64,000 nt of DNA from Tissierellales bacterium (GCA_030146915.1 JASLAT010000005.1:1-64000), one strand, 5' to 3'. Shown: positions 48,146 to 57,557, counted from the stretch's first letter. The notes: generated by a model from the letters alone, not told the origin. Program-made: numbers and translations.

Positions 48146-49964
48146 TGCAAAAGGTCCAAGAGGAGGAGGTCCCGGTTCTAAGGCTATGAGGCCAGTTGAA
48201 AAGGCTAGTAACTTTAGGGGGACTTTTTTAAGACTTCTTAAATATTTAGCACCTTTTAGAAAGCAGATAGCTTTAGTTTTAGTTTTAGCTGTTGTAGCTA
48301 GTTTATTTACAGTTTTATCACCTAGGGTTTTAGGTTTGGCGATGAATAAACTTCTTGAAGGATTGGAAGCTAAAAAATTAGGAGGCAGTATAGACTTTAA
48401 ATATATAGCAAAAATTTTAACCATACTAGGGGGATTATATTTAGTTTCAGCTATATTTGCATATTTACAAAGAAATATTATGGCATCAGTATCCCAAGGT
48501 GTGGTATTTAATTTAAGGGAGGAAGTTGATGAAAAACTATCAAAACTACCTCTTAGATATTATGATGCTAATCAAACAGGAAATATATTAAGTAGGGTAA
48601 CAAATGATGTTGATAGTTTAAGTAGCACTATACAAAGAACTTTAACTCAATTTATAACTTCTATAATTACTGTTATAGGAGTATTATTAATGATGTTAAG
48701 TATTGATATTAAACTTACTTTGATAACTTTTTTGGTTATTCCAACTGGAATATTTGCAACAAAATCAATAGCTAAAAAGTCTCAAAAATACTTTAAGGGT
48801 CAATCTCAAAGTTTAGGTAACTTAAATGGACACATAGAGGAAATGTACTCAGGTCATGAAATATTAAAAGTTTTCTCTAGAGAAGAAGAATCTTTAGAGA
48901 GATTTAATAAAATAAATGATGAACTTTATAAAAAAAGTTATAAGGCTCAGTTTATTTCAGGAATAATGAGGCCAGTTATGAATTTTATAGATAACCTAAG
49001 CTATATAGTTGTTGCAGTAATTGGAGGCGGTCTGGTTCTTCAAGGTAAAATTTCAATTGGTGAGATTCAAGCATTTATACAATACTCTAGGGAATTTACT
49101 CAACCGATAGTTAGAGCGGCTGATATTATAAATGATATACAATCTAGTATTGCTTCAGCTGAAAGAGTATTTCAGGTCCTAGATGAAGAAGAAGAAAGGC
49201 CCTATGGACACTTAAAAATTGATAAGGAATCTTTTGAGGGAAGGGTAGACTTTAAAGATGTTAACTTTAGTTATGATAAATCAGAAGAACTAATAAAAGA
49301 TATGAATTTATCTGTTAATCCAGGTGATACTATAGCCATAGTTGGTCCAACAGGTGCAGGAAAAACTACTTTAGTAAACTTGCTTATGAGATTTTATGAT
49401 GTAGATTCAGGAGAGATTTTAATAGATGGGGTAAATATAAATGACATTGAAGAGTCAAGCTTAAGAGATCTTTTTGCTATGGTTCTTCAAGATACTTGGT
49501 TATTTAAAGGAAGTATAAAGGAAAATATAGCCTATGGATCCAAAAATGTGGGATTCCCTGAAGTAATAGAAGCAGCTAAAATTGCCCAGGCAGATTTCTT
49601 CATAAGAACTCTACCTGATGGTTATGATACAATTTTATCTGAAGATGCAGATACCATATCAAAGGGGCAAAAGCAACTTTTAACTATAGCTAGGGCTATA
49701 ATAAAAGATCCAAAGATTATAATATTAGACGAAGCTACTTCGTCAGTAGATACAAGGACAGAGTTATTAATTCAAAGAGCTATGGATAAGGTTATGGAAA
49801 ATAGAACAAGCTTTGTAATAGCACATAGGTTATCAACGATAAAGAATGCTGACACTATATTAGTAGTAAATGATGGTAGAATTATTCAAAAAGGTAGTCA
49901 TAGTGAACTGATGGCTCAAGATGGTTTTTATAAGGAGCTATATAATAGTCAGTTTGCAGCTTAG
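48138..49964 (+). CDS. ABC exporter half-transporter 4 (canonical Walker B partner)
   Basis: This 608-residue half-transporter has a Gly/Pro-rich N-terminal tail (GPRGGGPGSKAMRP) before the first helix, as in LmrD/YheH-type partners. It has Walker A GPTGAGKTT, Walker B IILDEATSSVD, switch VIAHRLS and an altered signature ISKGQKQ. It complements half-transporter 3, and its start overlaps that gene by eight bases behind AGGAGGAG. The pair is probably a multidrug-type exporter. Confidence 0.9.
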   Translation: MTNAKGPRGGGPGSKAMRPVEKASNFRGTFLRLLKYLAPFRKQIALVLVLAVVASLFTVLSPRVLGLAMNKLLEGLEAKKLGGSIDFKYIAKILTILGGLYLVSAIFAYLQRNIMASVSQGVVFNLREEVDEKLSKLPLRYYDANQTGNILSRVTNDVDSLSSTIQRTLTQFITSIITVIGVLLMMLSIDIKLTLITFLVIPTGIFATKSIAKKSQKYFKGQSQSLGNLNGHIEEMYSGHEILKVFSREEESLERFNKINDELYKKSYKAQFISGIMRPVMNFIDNLSYIVVAVIGGGLVLQGKISIGEIQAFIQYSREFTQPIVRAADIINDIQSSIASAERVFQVLDEEEERPYGHLKIDKESFEGRVDFKDVNFSYDKSEELIKDMNLSVNPGDTIAIVGPTGAGKTTLVNLLMRFYDVDSGEILIDGVNINDIEESSLRDLFAMVLQDTWLFKGSIKENIAYGSKNVGFPEVIEAAKIAQADFFIRTLPDGYDTILSEDADTISKGQKQLLTIARAIIKDPKIIILDEATSSVDTRTELLIQRAMDKVMENRTSFVIAHRLSTIKNADTILVVNDGRIIQKGSHSELMAQDGFYKELYNSQFAA

Positions 49965-49979
49965 TTGGGAGGAATAAAG

Positions 49980-51308
49980 GTGAGATTATTAGTCATTACT
50001 CTATCTATTATAATGTTTATTAATCCCTTAGTTTATGCAGGATCTTTTTTTGAAAATTTTAATATAGTTTATGAAGATAGTAATAATAGGAAGATAAGGG
50101 AAGAATTATCTTCCTATTTAAATAAGCTGTACAATATAGAAGGTTTTCAAGGAGAAGTTCTAGTTTATAAAGATGGACATGTTTTATTTAATGAGTCTTA
50201 TGGGAATAGAAAAAATGATAAATATTTAATAGGATCTATTAGTAAGCAATTTGTAGGTATGTCAGTATTAAATTTACAAAAAGAAGGGAAAATAAATATA
50301 GATGAGAGTATAGATAAGTATTTTCCAGACTATAAACATGGGGAAAAGATAAAAATTAAAGATTTGCTAAATCATAGCTCTGGTATTAAAGATTTTATAG
50401 ACTATAAGAATCTTGCTAAAATGAAGCTAGATAGTGGGATAGATAATTATATTTTTTCTAGTATAATGAAAGGAGAACTTTTATTTAAACCAGGAACTAG
50501 CTATTATTATAGTAATAGTAATTATTATCTTCTAAGTTTAATATTAGAAGATATAACTAAGATGCCCTTAGAAGAATATTTAGATAAAAATATTTTCAAA
50601 CCATTTAAAATGAAAAATACTTCTAATATTTCTAAGAATAGTAAAATAACAGATAAATCTTTTCCAGTCCTACCTGTAGATATTGATTTAGAAAAACTAC
50701 TTGTATCAAAAGTAAAGGGAGCTGGATATCTTTATTCAAATACAGAAGATTTACTTAGATATTTAAATATTATATCCAAAAAGTTAGATTCACAGACTTT
50801 AAACTTTATCTTAAAGGAAGGAAATAAATTTTCTAGTTCCAGAAGTTATAATTTTGGATTTAAGTATGCAGATAGTATTTTAGGTAAAAAACTTTATCAT
50901 AATGGTAATACATTAGGTTTTACTAGTAACTTTACCAGTTATCTAGATAAAGATATAAAAATAGTTGTTCTATCTAATATTGGTGAATATGATATAGATA
51001 GACTCTTATTGAATATTGAGAGAATTATTGATCTTAAAAAATATAAGGAGCCTTCTGAAAAAATAGATGATAATGTATTAGGAAGTTATGGACTTTTTGG
51101 ATTTAATCTAGGAAGAATATATAAAGATAAGGGTAAGTATTATATAAGTATTTTAGATATAGAAAATATGAAACTTTTTAAAAAAGATGATAAAATTTTA
51201 AGTGTTAGAAATAGTAGTCTAGAGATAAAGCCTATATATAATAATCAAGGTGGTGTAGACTACATTCATATTAGTCCATATAATATAAAATTTAAAAGGG
51301 TAAAATAG
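49980..51308 (+). CDS. Exported beta-lactamase-fold serine hydrolase (class C / AmpC-like family)
   Basis: The protein (about 442 residues) has a signal peptide cleaved near VYA (residue 20). The class C penicillin-binding fold follows, with Ser86-x-x-Lys89 (GSISKQF), Tyr-x-Asn (YSNSNYY) and LLNHSSGIKDF. Such proteins are usually esterases, D-aminopeptidases or carboxypeptidases rather than true beta-lactamases. An in-frame TTG at 49965 lies before the GGAGG site; the GTG at 49980, seven bases after it, is preferred. It follows the ABC exporters closely and may share their transcript. Confidence 0.86.
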   Translation: MRLLVITLSIIMFINPLVYAGSFFENFNIVYEDSNNRKIREELSSYLNKLYNIEGFQGEVLVYKDGHVLFNESYGNRKNDKYLIGSISKQFVGMSVLNLQKEGKINIDESIDKYFPDYKHGEKIKIKDLLNHSSGIKDFIDYKNLAKMKLDSGIDNYIFSSIMKGELLFKPGTSYYYSNSNYYLLSLILEDITKMPLEEYLDKNIFKPFKMKNTSNISKNSKITDKSFPVLPVDIDLEKLLVSKVKGAGYLYSNTEDLLRYLNIISKKLDSQTLNFILKEGNKFSSSRSYNFGFKYADSILGKKLYHNGNTLGFTSNFTSYLDKDIKIVVLSNIGEYDIDRLLLNIERIIDLKKYKEPSEKIDDNVLGSYGLFGFNLGRIYKDKGKYYISILDIENMKLFKKDDKILSVRNSSLEIKPIYNNQGGVDYIHISPYNIKFKRVK

Positions 51309-51318
51309 GAGGGTTATT

Positions 51319-51873
51319 GTGAAGTTAATGGTTATGTTGGCAGATGGTTTTGAAGAAATTGAAGCTCTTACGGTAGTAGATTATTTACGTAGAGTAGATA
51401 TTAATGTAGATATGGTTTCTATATCAAATGATGATCTGGTAATAGGTGCTCACGATATAAGGGTTTTAGCTGATAAAAAGCTATCTCAAATAGATCCTAA
51501 GGAGTATCAGGCAGTTTATCTACCAGGAGGGTTACCAGGAGCTACTAATTTAAGAGATAATGATAAGGTTATAGAGATACTTAAATATATGGATAAAGAA
51601 GATAAGCTAGTAGCTTCTATCTGTGCAGGGCCTATAGCTTTAGCAAGAGCTGAAATAATAGATGGTAAAAAGGTTACAAGTTTTCCAGGTTTTGAAGAGG
51701 ATTTAAAAGCAGGAAAATATGTTGAAGAAAAAGTAGTTAGAGATGGAAATATTATAACATCAAGAGGGCCTGCCTTAGCTGTAGAAATAGCACTGGAAAT
51801 TGTTAGATATTTAAAAGGAGACAAGGCAGTCGAAGAACTAAAGGATAGTATATTATATAATCAACTTTTTTAG
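51319..51873 (+). CDS. DJ-1/PfpI (YajL/ThiJ) family protein
   Basis: The 184-residue protein has the DJ-1 fold with the nucleophile elbow Cys102 (ASICAGPIAL), Glu15 in DGFEEIEA and AVYLPGGLPG. Members act as deglycases, chaperones or stress proteins and the exact activity is disputed. The start is a GTG at 51319 behind AGGAGGG. It lies ten bases after the serine hydrolase gene and before the DUF896 gene, so it may be part of the same run. Confidence 0.9.
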   Translation: MKLMVMLADGFEEIEALTVVDYLRRVDINVDMVSISNDDLVIGAHDIRVLADKKLSQIDPKEYQAVYLPGGLPGATNLRDNDKVIEILKYMDKEDKLVASICAGPIALARAEIIDGKKVTSFPGFEEDLKAGKYVEEKVVRDGNIITSRGPALAVEIALEIVRYLKGDKAVEELKDSILYNQLF

Positions 51874-51891
51874 GTTGATAGGAGGTAATAA

Positions 51892-52122
51892 ATGAAAGAT
51901 CTAATTAAAGAAATAAACTTTCTAGCTAATAAAGAGAAAAAGGAAGGTTTAAGTTCAGATGAAAAGGAAAGACAGAAAGTATTAAGAGAAGAATATTTAA
52001 AGCAATTTAGGGGGAGAATGAAAGATACACTTTTAAATGTAAAAGTTGTAGATGAAGATGGAAATGATGTTACACCTGTAAAATTAAAAAAAGAACAAGA
52101 TGAACAAGATAAAGAAAAATAA
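51892..52122 (+). CDS. DUF896 / UPF0291 (YnzC-like) small protein
   Basis: The 76-residue protein has the family helical hairpin: INFLANKEKKEGLSSDEKE then RQKVLREEYLKQFRGRMKDTL, followed by a short LNVKVVDEDGNDVTP tail rich in Lys/Glu at the end. In B. subtilis relatives are small proteins of unclear role (YnzC is in the SOS-linked yneA operon). It is cytosolic, has AGGAGG before the ATG and a strong terminator behind it. Confidence 0.88.
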   Translation: MKDLIKEINFLANKEKKEGLSSDEKERQKVLREEYLKQFRGRMKDTLLNVKVVDEDGNDVTPVKLKKEQDEQDKEK

Positions 52123-52143
52123 AGACCGAAAGGTCTTTTTTTT
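52121..52143 (+). terminator. Terminator of the DUF896 gene
   Basis: AAAGACC and GGTCTTT form a stem with a GAAA tetraloop followed by a long T-run. Confidence 0.92.
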
Positions 52144-52252
52144 ATTTATTATATAGGCCGGTTTATATATGAAAAAGTTCTGGATTATAATGGTACATAT
52201 GCTATTATTATAGTTAATATATAAGGTTATTTAAAATTAGATAAATAAACTA

Positions 52253-52281
52253 TTGACAGCAGACTATTAATGTCGTACTAT
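52253..52281 (+). promoter_or_regulatory. Promoter of the PPDK operon
   Basis: TTGACA (52253-52258), a 17-base spacer and TACTAT (52276-52281) make a strong promoter 44 bases before the regulator gene. Confidence 0.85.
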
Positions 52282-52300
52282 ATATTCATATAGTGTGACA
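52271..52300. promoter_or_regulatory. 30-base palindromic operator candidate at the PPDK promoter
   Basis: TGTC..ACTATAT-ATTC-ATATAGT..GACA is an imperfect palindrome (26 of 30 symmetric) that covers the -10 box and start point of the PPDK promoter. It is placed to repress the operon. In related bacteria ppdK is controlled by a CBS-domain repressor gene nearby, but no such gene is in this window. Confidence 0.55.
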
Positions 52301-52324
52301 CATTGAAAAGAAAGGTGTGATACT

Positions 52325-53143
52325 ATGTCAAAATTAAAAATATATGTGGCATCTGATTCTCTTGGTGAAACAGGAGAATTAGTAATAAGAGCAGCCATTT
52401 CACAATTTGATACAAATAATTATCAAATAACTAGATATTCTCACATTAAAAATGTAGAGGATTTAAAAAAAATTTTAAATAAGATATCTGAAGATGAAAA
52501 TCCTTTATTACTTTATACCTTTGTTAAAGAAGAATTAATAGACTACATAAAGGAATACGAAAATGAAACCTTTTTGGATACCATAGATCTTTTAAGTCCA
52601 GTAATAAATGTTTTAAGTAACAAATTAGATATGAGTCCATCTAAAAAATCTGGTCTTAATAGGAGATTAGATGATGAATATTTTAGTAGAATAGAGGCAA
52701 TTGAATTTGCTGTTAAATATGATGATGGAAAGGACCCAAGAGGATTCAAAGAGGCAGATTTAGTCTTAATAGGTGTTTCAAGAACTTCAAAAACTCCACT
52801 TAGTATGTATCTGGCTAATAAAAATATAAAAGTAGCAAACTTACCATTAGTAGTAGATACACAACCAGCTAAAGAAATTTTTGAAATTCCAGCAAGTAAG
52901 ATAATAGGTCTTACAAATTCACCAAAAACCTTAAATAAAATAAGAGAAGAGAGACTAAAATCCTTAGGATTACCAAATACTTCTAACTATGCTAATATGG
53001 AAAAGATTTTAGAGGAGTTAGAGTATGCTGATAAGATTATGAGGAAAATTGGATGCCCTATAATCGATGTTTCTAACAAGGCTATAGAGGAGACTTCAGA
53101 AATAATAATTTCTTTATTAAATAAAAATGGAATATCACTTTAA
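52325..53143 (+). CDS. Pyruvate, phosphate dikinase regulatory protein (PDRP, DUF299)
   Basis: The 272-residue kinase/phosphorylase has an N-terminal YVASDSLGETGE motif, P-loop GVSRTSKT (150-157) and the NLPLVVDTQPAKEIF and IGLTNSP blocks. It switches PPDK off and on by ADP-dependent phosphorylation and phosphate-dependent dephosphorylation of a Thr next to the catalytic His. It is directly upstream of ppdK (21 bases) in one operon. ATG follows GAAAGGTGTG. Confidence 0.93.
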   Translation: MSKLKIYVASDSLGETGELVIRAAISQFDTNNYQITRYSHIKNVEDLKKILNKISEDENPLLLYTFVKEELIDYIKEYENETFLDTIDLLSPVINVLSNKLDMSPSKKSGLNRRLDDEYFSRIEAIEFAVKYDDGKDPRGFKEADLVLIGVSRTSKTPLSMYLANKNIKVANLPLVVDTQPAKEIFEIPASKIIGLTNSPKTLNKIREERLKSLGLPNTSNYANMEKILEELEYADKIMRKIGCPIIDVSNKAIEETSEIIISLLNKNGISL

Positions 53144-53163
53144 TATGTTAAGGGGGATTTTAA

Positions 53164-55782
53164 ATGTCTAATAAGTATGTATATAGTTTTGATGAAGGCA
53201 GCAAGGATATGCGTAGCCTTCTAGGAGGTAAGGGTGCTAACCTGGGCGAGATGACAGGTATAGGTTTATCAGTACCACAAGGGTTTACAATAACAACTGA
53301 AGCTTGTGGAAGATTCTTTGAAGAGGGAGAAGTTCTTTGGGATGGTTTATTAGATGAAGTTGATAAACATATGGAAAAGTTAGAGGGAATTACAGGAAAA
53401 AAATTCTCTGATATAGACAATCCTTTACTAGTTTCTGTTCGTTCAGGAGCTGTAATATCTATGCCAGGAATGATGGATACAATCCTTAACTTAGGTTTAA
53501 ATGATAAGTCAGTAGAAGGATTAGCAAAACTTACTGAGAATGAAAAATTTGCATATGATAGTTATAGAAGATTTATTCAAATGTTTTCAGATGTAGCTAT
53601 GGGAATACCAAAAGTTAGATTTGATATTCCATTAGAAGAAATGAAAAAACAAAAAAATGTTGATACAGATATGGATTTAGATCCTGAAGATTTTAAAAAA
53701 TTAGTAGAAATATATAAAGAAATATATAAAGAGGAAATGGGAGAAGCTTTTCCACAGGATCCAAAAGAGCAGTTAAGACTTTCAATAGAAGCTGTGTTCG
53801 CATCCTGGAATAACCCAAGAGCTAATGTATATAGAGATCTACATGACATACCTCATGATTTAGGTACGGCAGTAAATATTCAATCTATGGTATTTGGAAA
53901 CATGGGAACAGGATCAGGAACAGGAGTTGCATTTACAAGAAATCCTTCAACAGGAGAAAATAAACTATTTGGAGAGTACTTAATAGATGCACAAGGAGAA
54001 GATGTTGTAGCAGGAATTAGAACTCCAGAACATATAAGTGAGCTAGAAAAACAAATGCCTGAAGTATATAAGGAATTTGTAGAAAGTGTTGAGCTTTTAG
54101 AAAAACACTATAAAGATATGCAGGATATAGAATTTACAATAGAAAAGGGAAAATTATACTTCTTACAAACTAGAGATGGAAAGAGAACTGCACAGGCAGC
54201 AATCAACATCGCAGTAGACATGGTAGAAGAGGGACTAATTAATAAAGAAGAGGCAATACTAAGAATAAATCCTGATGATTTAAATCAGTTACTACATCCA
54301 GCTTTTGATCAGAAAGATTTAGATAATGCAGTAGAGCTTGCAAAAGGATTAGCTGCATCACCTGGTGCAGCAGTTGGACAAATATACTTCCATGCAGATG
54401 ATTTAGTAGCTGCTAAAGAATCTGGTGAAAATTGTATCTTAGTAAGACAAGAAACATCACCAGAAGATATAGAAGGTATGGTAGCTGCAGAAGGTATTTT
54501 AACTGCAAGAGGTGGTATGACTTCTCACGCTGCGGTAGTAGCACGAGGTATGGGAAAATGTTGTGTTGCGGGATGTACAGATATAGATGTTAACGAAGAA
54601 ACTAAAGTGATGAAGGTTGGAGATAAAACATTTAAAGAGGGAGATTTTATATCTTTAAATGGTAGTACAGGTGTAGTATATGAAGGGGAAATTGAAAAGG
54701 CAGAGCCAGAACTTGGAGAAAAATTCTATACTTTCATGACTTGGGTTGATGAAATAAGAGTTATGGGTGTTAGAGCAAATGCAGATAGTCCTAAGGATAT
54801 TAAACAAGCTCTAGACTTCGGAGCAGAAGGTGTTGGATTATGTAGAACAGAGCATATGTTCTTTGATTTAGAAAGATTACCTTCAGTTAGAAAGATGATA
54901 TTAGCTAAGGATTATGCCGAAAGAAAAAAATCTTTAGAGGAATTATTAGAAGTTCAAAGATCTGATTTCCATGAATTATATAGAGCAATCAGAGAAAAAC
55001 CTATGACTGTAAGATTATTAGATCCACCTCTACATGAATTCTTACCTCATGCTGATAAAGAAAAAGATGAGGTAGCTAAAATGATTGGTATTGACAGAGA
55101 TGAACTTCAAGTAAGAATGAATACTTTATATGAAGTTAACCCAATGTTAGGGCATAGAGGATGTAGACTTGCAGTAACTTATCCTGAAATCTATAGGATG
55201 CAAGCTAGGGCAATAATAGAAGCAGCTATGGATATATCAAAAGAAGAAAATATAGAGATAGTTCCAGAAATAATGATACCTCTAATAGGACATATTGATG
55301 AGTTAAGATATGTGAAAAGTGAGGTTATAGACGAAATAGCTAGAGTGTTTGAAGAAAGAGGAGAAACTATAGAACATTTAATTGGTACTATGATTGAGGT
55401 ACCTAGAGCGGCTCTTACTTCAGATGAAATAGCAGAAGAAGCTGAATTCTTCAGTTTTGGTACAAATGATTTAACTCAAATGGGCTTTGGATTCTCTAGA
55501 GATGATGCAGGTAAGTTTTTACCAGAATATGTAGAGAAAAGAATATTTGCTCATGATCCTTTTGAGAGAATAGATCAAAAAGGTATAGGTAAACTAATGG
55601 AGATTTCAGTAGACCTAGGAAGAAAAGCTAGAAAAGATTTACAATTAGGTATTTGTGGAGAACATGGTGGAGAGCCAAGCTCTGTAGAATTCTGTTATAG
55701 AATTGGATTAGATTATGTTTCATGTTCACCATTTAGAGTACCAATAGCTAAACTAGCAGCAGCTCAAGCAAAATTAAGATAA
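53164..55782 (+). CDS. ppdK: Pyruvate, phosphate dikinase
   Basis: The 872-residue enzyme interconverts pyruvate, ATP and phosphate with PEP, AMP and pyrophosphate. N-terminal ATP-grasp domain: GGKGANLGEMTGIGLSVPQG, SVRSGAVISMPGMMDTILN. Central phospho-His domain: His455 in GGMTSHAAVVARG, with the Thr before it as the PDRP target. C-terminal TIM barrel: GVGLCRTEHMFF, NPMLGHRGCRL, GTNDLTQ and catalytic Cys in CGEHGGEPSS. Full length. It serves PEP formation for gluconeogenesis from pyruvate, which fits growth on amino acids. AAGGGGGA precedes the ATG. Confidence 0.97.
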   Translation: MSNKYVYSFDEGSKDMRSLLGGKGANLGEMTGIGLSVPQGFTITTEACGRFFEEGEVLWDGLLDEVDKHMEKLEGITGKKFSDIDNPLLVSVRSGAVISMPGMMDTILNLGLNDKSVEGLAKLTENEKFAYDSYRRFIQMFSDVAMGIPKVRFDIPLEEMKKQKNVDTDMDLDPEDFKKLVEIYKEIYKEEMGEAFPQDPKEQLRLSIEAVFASWNNPRANVYRDLHDIPHDLGTAVNIQSMVFGNMGTGSGTGVAFTRNPSTGENKLFGEYLIDAQGEDVVAGIRTPEHISELEKQMPEVYKEFVESVELLEKHYKDMQDIEFTIEKGKLYFLQTRDGKRTAQAAINIAVDMVEEGLINKEEAILRINPDDLNQLLHPAFDQKDLDNAVELAKGLAASPGAAVGQIYFHADDLVAAKESGENCILVRQETSPEDIEGMVAAEGILTARGGMTSHAAVVARGMGKCCVAGCTDIDVNEETKVMKVGDKTFKEGDFISLNGSTGVVYEGEIEKAEPELGEKFYTFMTWVDEIRVMGVRANADSPKDIKQALDFGAEGVGLCRTEHMFFDLERLPSVRKMILAKDYAERKKSLEELLEVQRSDFHELYRAIREKPMTVRLLDPPLHEFLPHADKEKDEVAKMIGIDRDELQVRMNTLYEVNPMLGHRGCRLAVTYPEIYRMQARAIIEAAMDISKEENIEIVPEIMIPLIGHIDELRYVKSEVIDEIARVFEERGETIEHLIGTMIEVPRAALTSDEIAEEAEFFSFGTNDLTQMGFGFSRDDAGKFLPEYVEKRIFAHDPFERIDQKGIGKLMEISVDLGRKARKDLQLGICGEHGGEPSSVEFCYRIGLDYVSCSPFRVPIAKLAAAQAKLR

Positions 55783-55786
55783 GAAT

Positions 55787-55813
55787 AGAGTGGGAAACCA
55801 CTCTTTCTTTTTT
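55787..55813 (+). terminator. Terminator of the PPDK operon
   Basis: AGAGTGG and CCACTCT form a stem with a GAAA tetraloop, followed by a T-rich run. Confidence 0.9.
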
Positions 55814-55916
55814 ATCTTAATTTATAGATAATTTAGAAAATTGAGTTTACCTTTTAAAAAAATTGTATTATACTTAAGATGCATCCTAGAATATATACAA
55901 GTAGGGGCGTGCTTAA

Positions 55917-56288
55917 GTGGGAGAAAAAATAAGAAAGTGTAAAAGTCTACTTCTTCTTCAAAAGGCTACGAAGAAAAAGTTTACCAAGGAAAGGGAAAAA
56001 CTATTTAAACTAGGTACTAGGATGATACATTTAGAGTTTATGTTAGCTATTAGTATAGCAACTATAGCTCATATATTTTTAAAAGTTCCTTTATACATAA
56101 TAAAAGAGCTATCCTTTATATTGCTTTGTCTAGTAATAGTAACAGCATTATATATAAATAGAGGATGTAGGAGCTTAGATAAGATGGAGAGGGCCATCGA
56201 AAAGACCATAAAAAAGGAATTAAATGAAGCAGGTTTAGAGAGGGAGGAGTTAGAAGAAAGTCTAGATAATTTTTTAAAAATAGGGTAA
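55917..56288 (+). CDS. Uncharacterised small membrane protein
   Basis: The 123-residue protein has a basic N-terminal helix (KATKKKFTKEREKLFKLG), two membrane helices (about 38-56 and 62-80) and a charged C-terminal helix (LDKMERAIEKTIKKEL). I do not recognise a family. It starts at a GTG behind AGGGGCG and ends 32 bases before the ArsC/Spx-like gene, so the two may be co-transcribed. Confidence 0.6.
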   Translation: MGEKIRKCKSLLLLQKATKKKFTKEREKLFKLGTRMIHLEFMLAISIATIAHIFLKVPLYIIKELSFILLCLVIVTALYINRGCRSLDKMERAIEKTIKKELNEAGLEREELEESLDNFLKIG

Positions 56289-56319
56289 ATAGTATATAAA
56301 TAATGAAGGAGTAGATTTG

Positions 56320-56679
56320 ATGGAAAATTTATTTATATGCTATTCAAAGTGTAGTACTTGTAAAAAAGCTAGAAAATGGTTAGAAGAGAATGATATAAAG
56401 TTTGTAGAGAGGGATATCAAAGAGGATAGACCTAATGCTGATGAACTTAAAAGTTGGATTGATTCTAGACCAGATCTTAAAATTAGAAGATTTTTTAATA
56501 CAAGTGGTATGAAGTATAGAGAATTAAAACTAAAAGATAAGCTAGATGATATGACAGAGGAGGAACAAATAGAGCTTTTAGCTAGTGATGGAATGTTAGT
56601 TAAAAGGCCAATATTTGTTGGAGAAGGAGAAGTTTTAGTAGCCTTTAAAGAAGAAGAGTGGGAAGAAAAACTAAAATAA
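56320..56679 (+). CDS. ArsC/Spx-family protein (YffB-like)
   Basis: The 119-residue thioredoxin-fold protein has Cys11 and Cys14 in YSKCSTCKKARKWLEEN, then FVERDIKEDRPNADELKSW, FFNTSGMKYRE and the MLVKRPIFVG end. This is the Spx/ArsC family pattern, closest to the arsenate-reductase-like YffB group; true arsenate reduction is not shown and no ars genes are near. The TTG at 56317 is in frame, but the ATG at 56320 eight bases after GAAGGAG is the likely start. Confidence 0.9.
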   Translation: MENLFICYSKCSTCKKARKWLEENDIKFVERDIKEDRPNADELKSWIDSRPDLKIRRFFNTSGMKYRELKLKDKLDDMTEEEQIELLASDGMLVKRPIFVGEGEVLVAFKEEEWEEKLK

Positions 56680-56703
56680 GAAGTATCCCTAGGGATACTT
56701 CTT
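56678..56703. terminator. Bidirectional terminator between ArsC/Spx-like and AraC genes
   Basis: GAAGTATCCCT and AGGGATACTTC form an 11-base palindromic stem. TTATTTTA follows on both strands, a T-rich but imperfect run. Confidence 0.8.
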
Positions 56704-56736
56704 ATTTTAATTTTGTCTTAAATTCCGTTAGCATTT

Positions 56737-57465
56737 TTATGCTGATGAATTTCTATATTCTAAAGGTGTCTTATTAGTAATTTTTTTAAACATTATATTG
56801 TAATAGTTTTGATTATTAAATCCTACTGCAAGTGCAATATCTAAAACCGAGTTATTATTTTTCTTTAATAACTCCTTACTTTTTTCAATTCTATATTTAT
56901 TTAAATATTGAGTAAAGGTTATTCCAGTTTCTTTTTTAAAGATAGAACAAAAATAAGATTTGTTTATATCTAAATAACTAGATATATCGTCTAAATTTAT
57001 ATTATCCATATATCTAGAGTCTATAAAATCAAGTGATCTTCTAACATGCAGACTATAAGGCTTTTTATCTAAAGCAACTTCTCTTTCTAAGGGGAAGTCT
57101 CTCCAAATAGACCTAACTAAACTTAATATATGCTTTTCTAAACTAAGTGGTTTATATACTATTGTTTTGTTATATTTTATATCCGTGTAGGGACCTATTA
57201 TAAATACACCTCTATATTTATTTCTAGGACATATAGCCTCTCCCATATAATGAGTTCTGCCAATAGTTATTTTTGATCTAAAAGGAGTTATTTTATTTTT
57301 ACTTAGCTCCTGATAGACATTGCCCATTTTAAAAAACCTATCAAGTCTATCATCATAGCCAGCAGATGCTATTTCTATACCTTTATAATCAAATGCTTTT
57401 ATAGGTATATTTGTTAGGAGATAAAACTTTTCTAAAACTTTTCCTATATGTTTTTCTATATGCAT
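56737..57465 (-). CDS. AraC-family regulator with a PocR-like sensor domain, likely for the siderophore system
   Basis: The 242-residue regulator has an N-terminal PocR-like domain (FYLLTNIPIKAFDYKGIEI, GEAICPRNKYRGVFIIGPY) and a C-terminal double HTH (SRYMDNINLDDISSYLDINK, YFCSIFKKETGITFTQYL, VLDIALAVGFNNQNYYNIMFK). It probably responds to a small ligand. It is divergent from the iron-siderophore transporter and shares its control region, so it likely activates that operon when siderophore is present. ATG follows AAGGAG. Confidence 0.88.
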   Translation of the reverse strand: MHIEKHIGKVLEKFYLLTNIPIKAFDYKGIEIASAGYDDRLDRFFKMGNVYQELSKNKITPFRSKITIGRTHYMGEAICPRNKYRGVFIIGPYTDIKYNKTIVYKPLSLEKHILSLVRSIWRDFPLEREVALDKKPYSLHVRRSLDFIDSRYMDNINLDDISSYLDINKSYFCSIFKKETGITFTQYLNKYRIEKSKELLKKNNNSVLDIALAVGFNNQNYYNIMFKKITNKTPLEYRNSSA

Positions 57466-57557
57466 AAATTCAACTCCTTACTAAAGTAATATATAGTTAT
57501 AAAAATCATAAGAAATTTAAAGAATTAAAAAAATATTGTTGTTAAGATACTTATACT

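Noticed and set aside
49980..51308. Calling the serine hydrolase an antibiotic-resistance beta-lactamase
   Set aside because: The class C fold motifs are shared by many esterases and peptidases, and nothing in sequence or context shows beta-lactam hydrolysis.
51516..51824. 102-codon minus-strand frame inside the DJ-1 gene
   Set aside because: It is a shadow of the DJ-1 coding sequence: Ser/Ile-rich composition typical of antisense AT-rich codons and no ribosome site.
56320..56679. Arsenate reductase
   Set aside because: The protein is ArsC/Spx-like, but there is no arsB, arsR or other arsenic gene nearby and the YffB branch has no proven arsenate activity.
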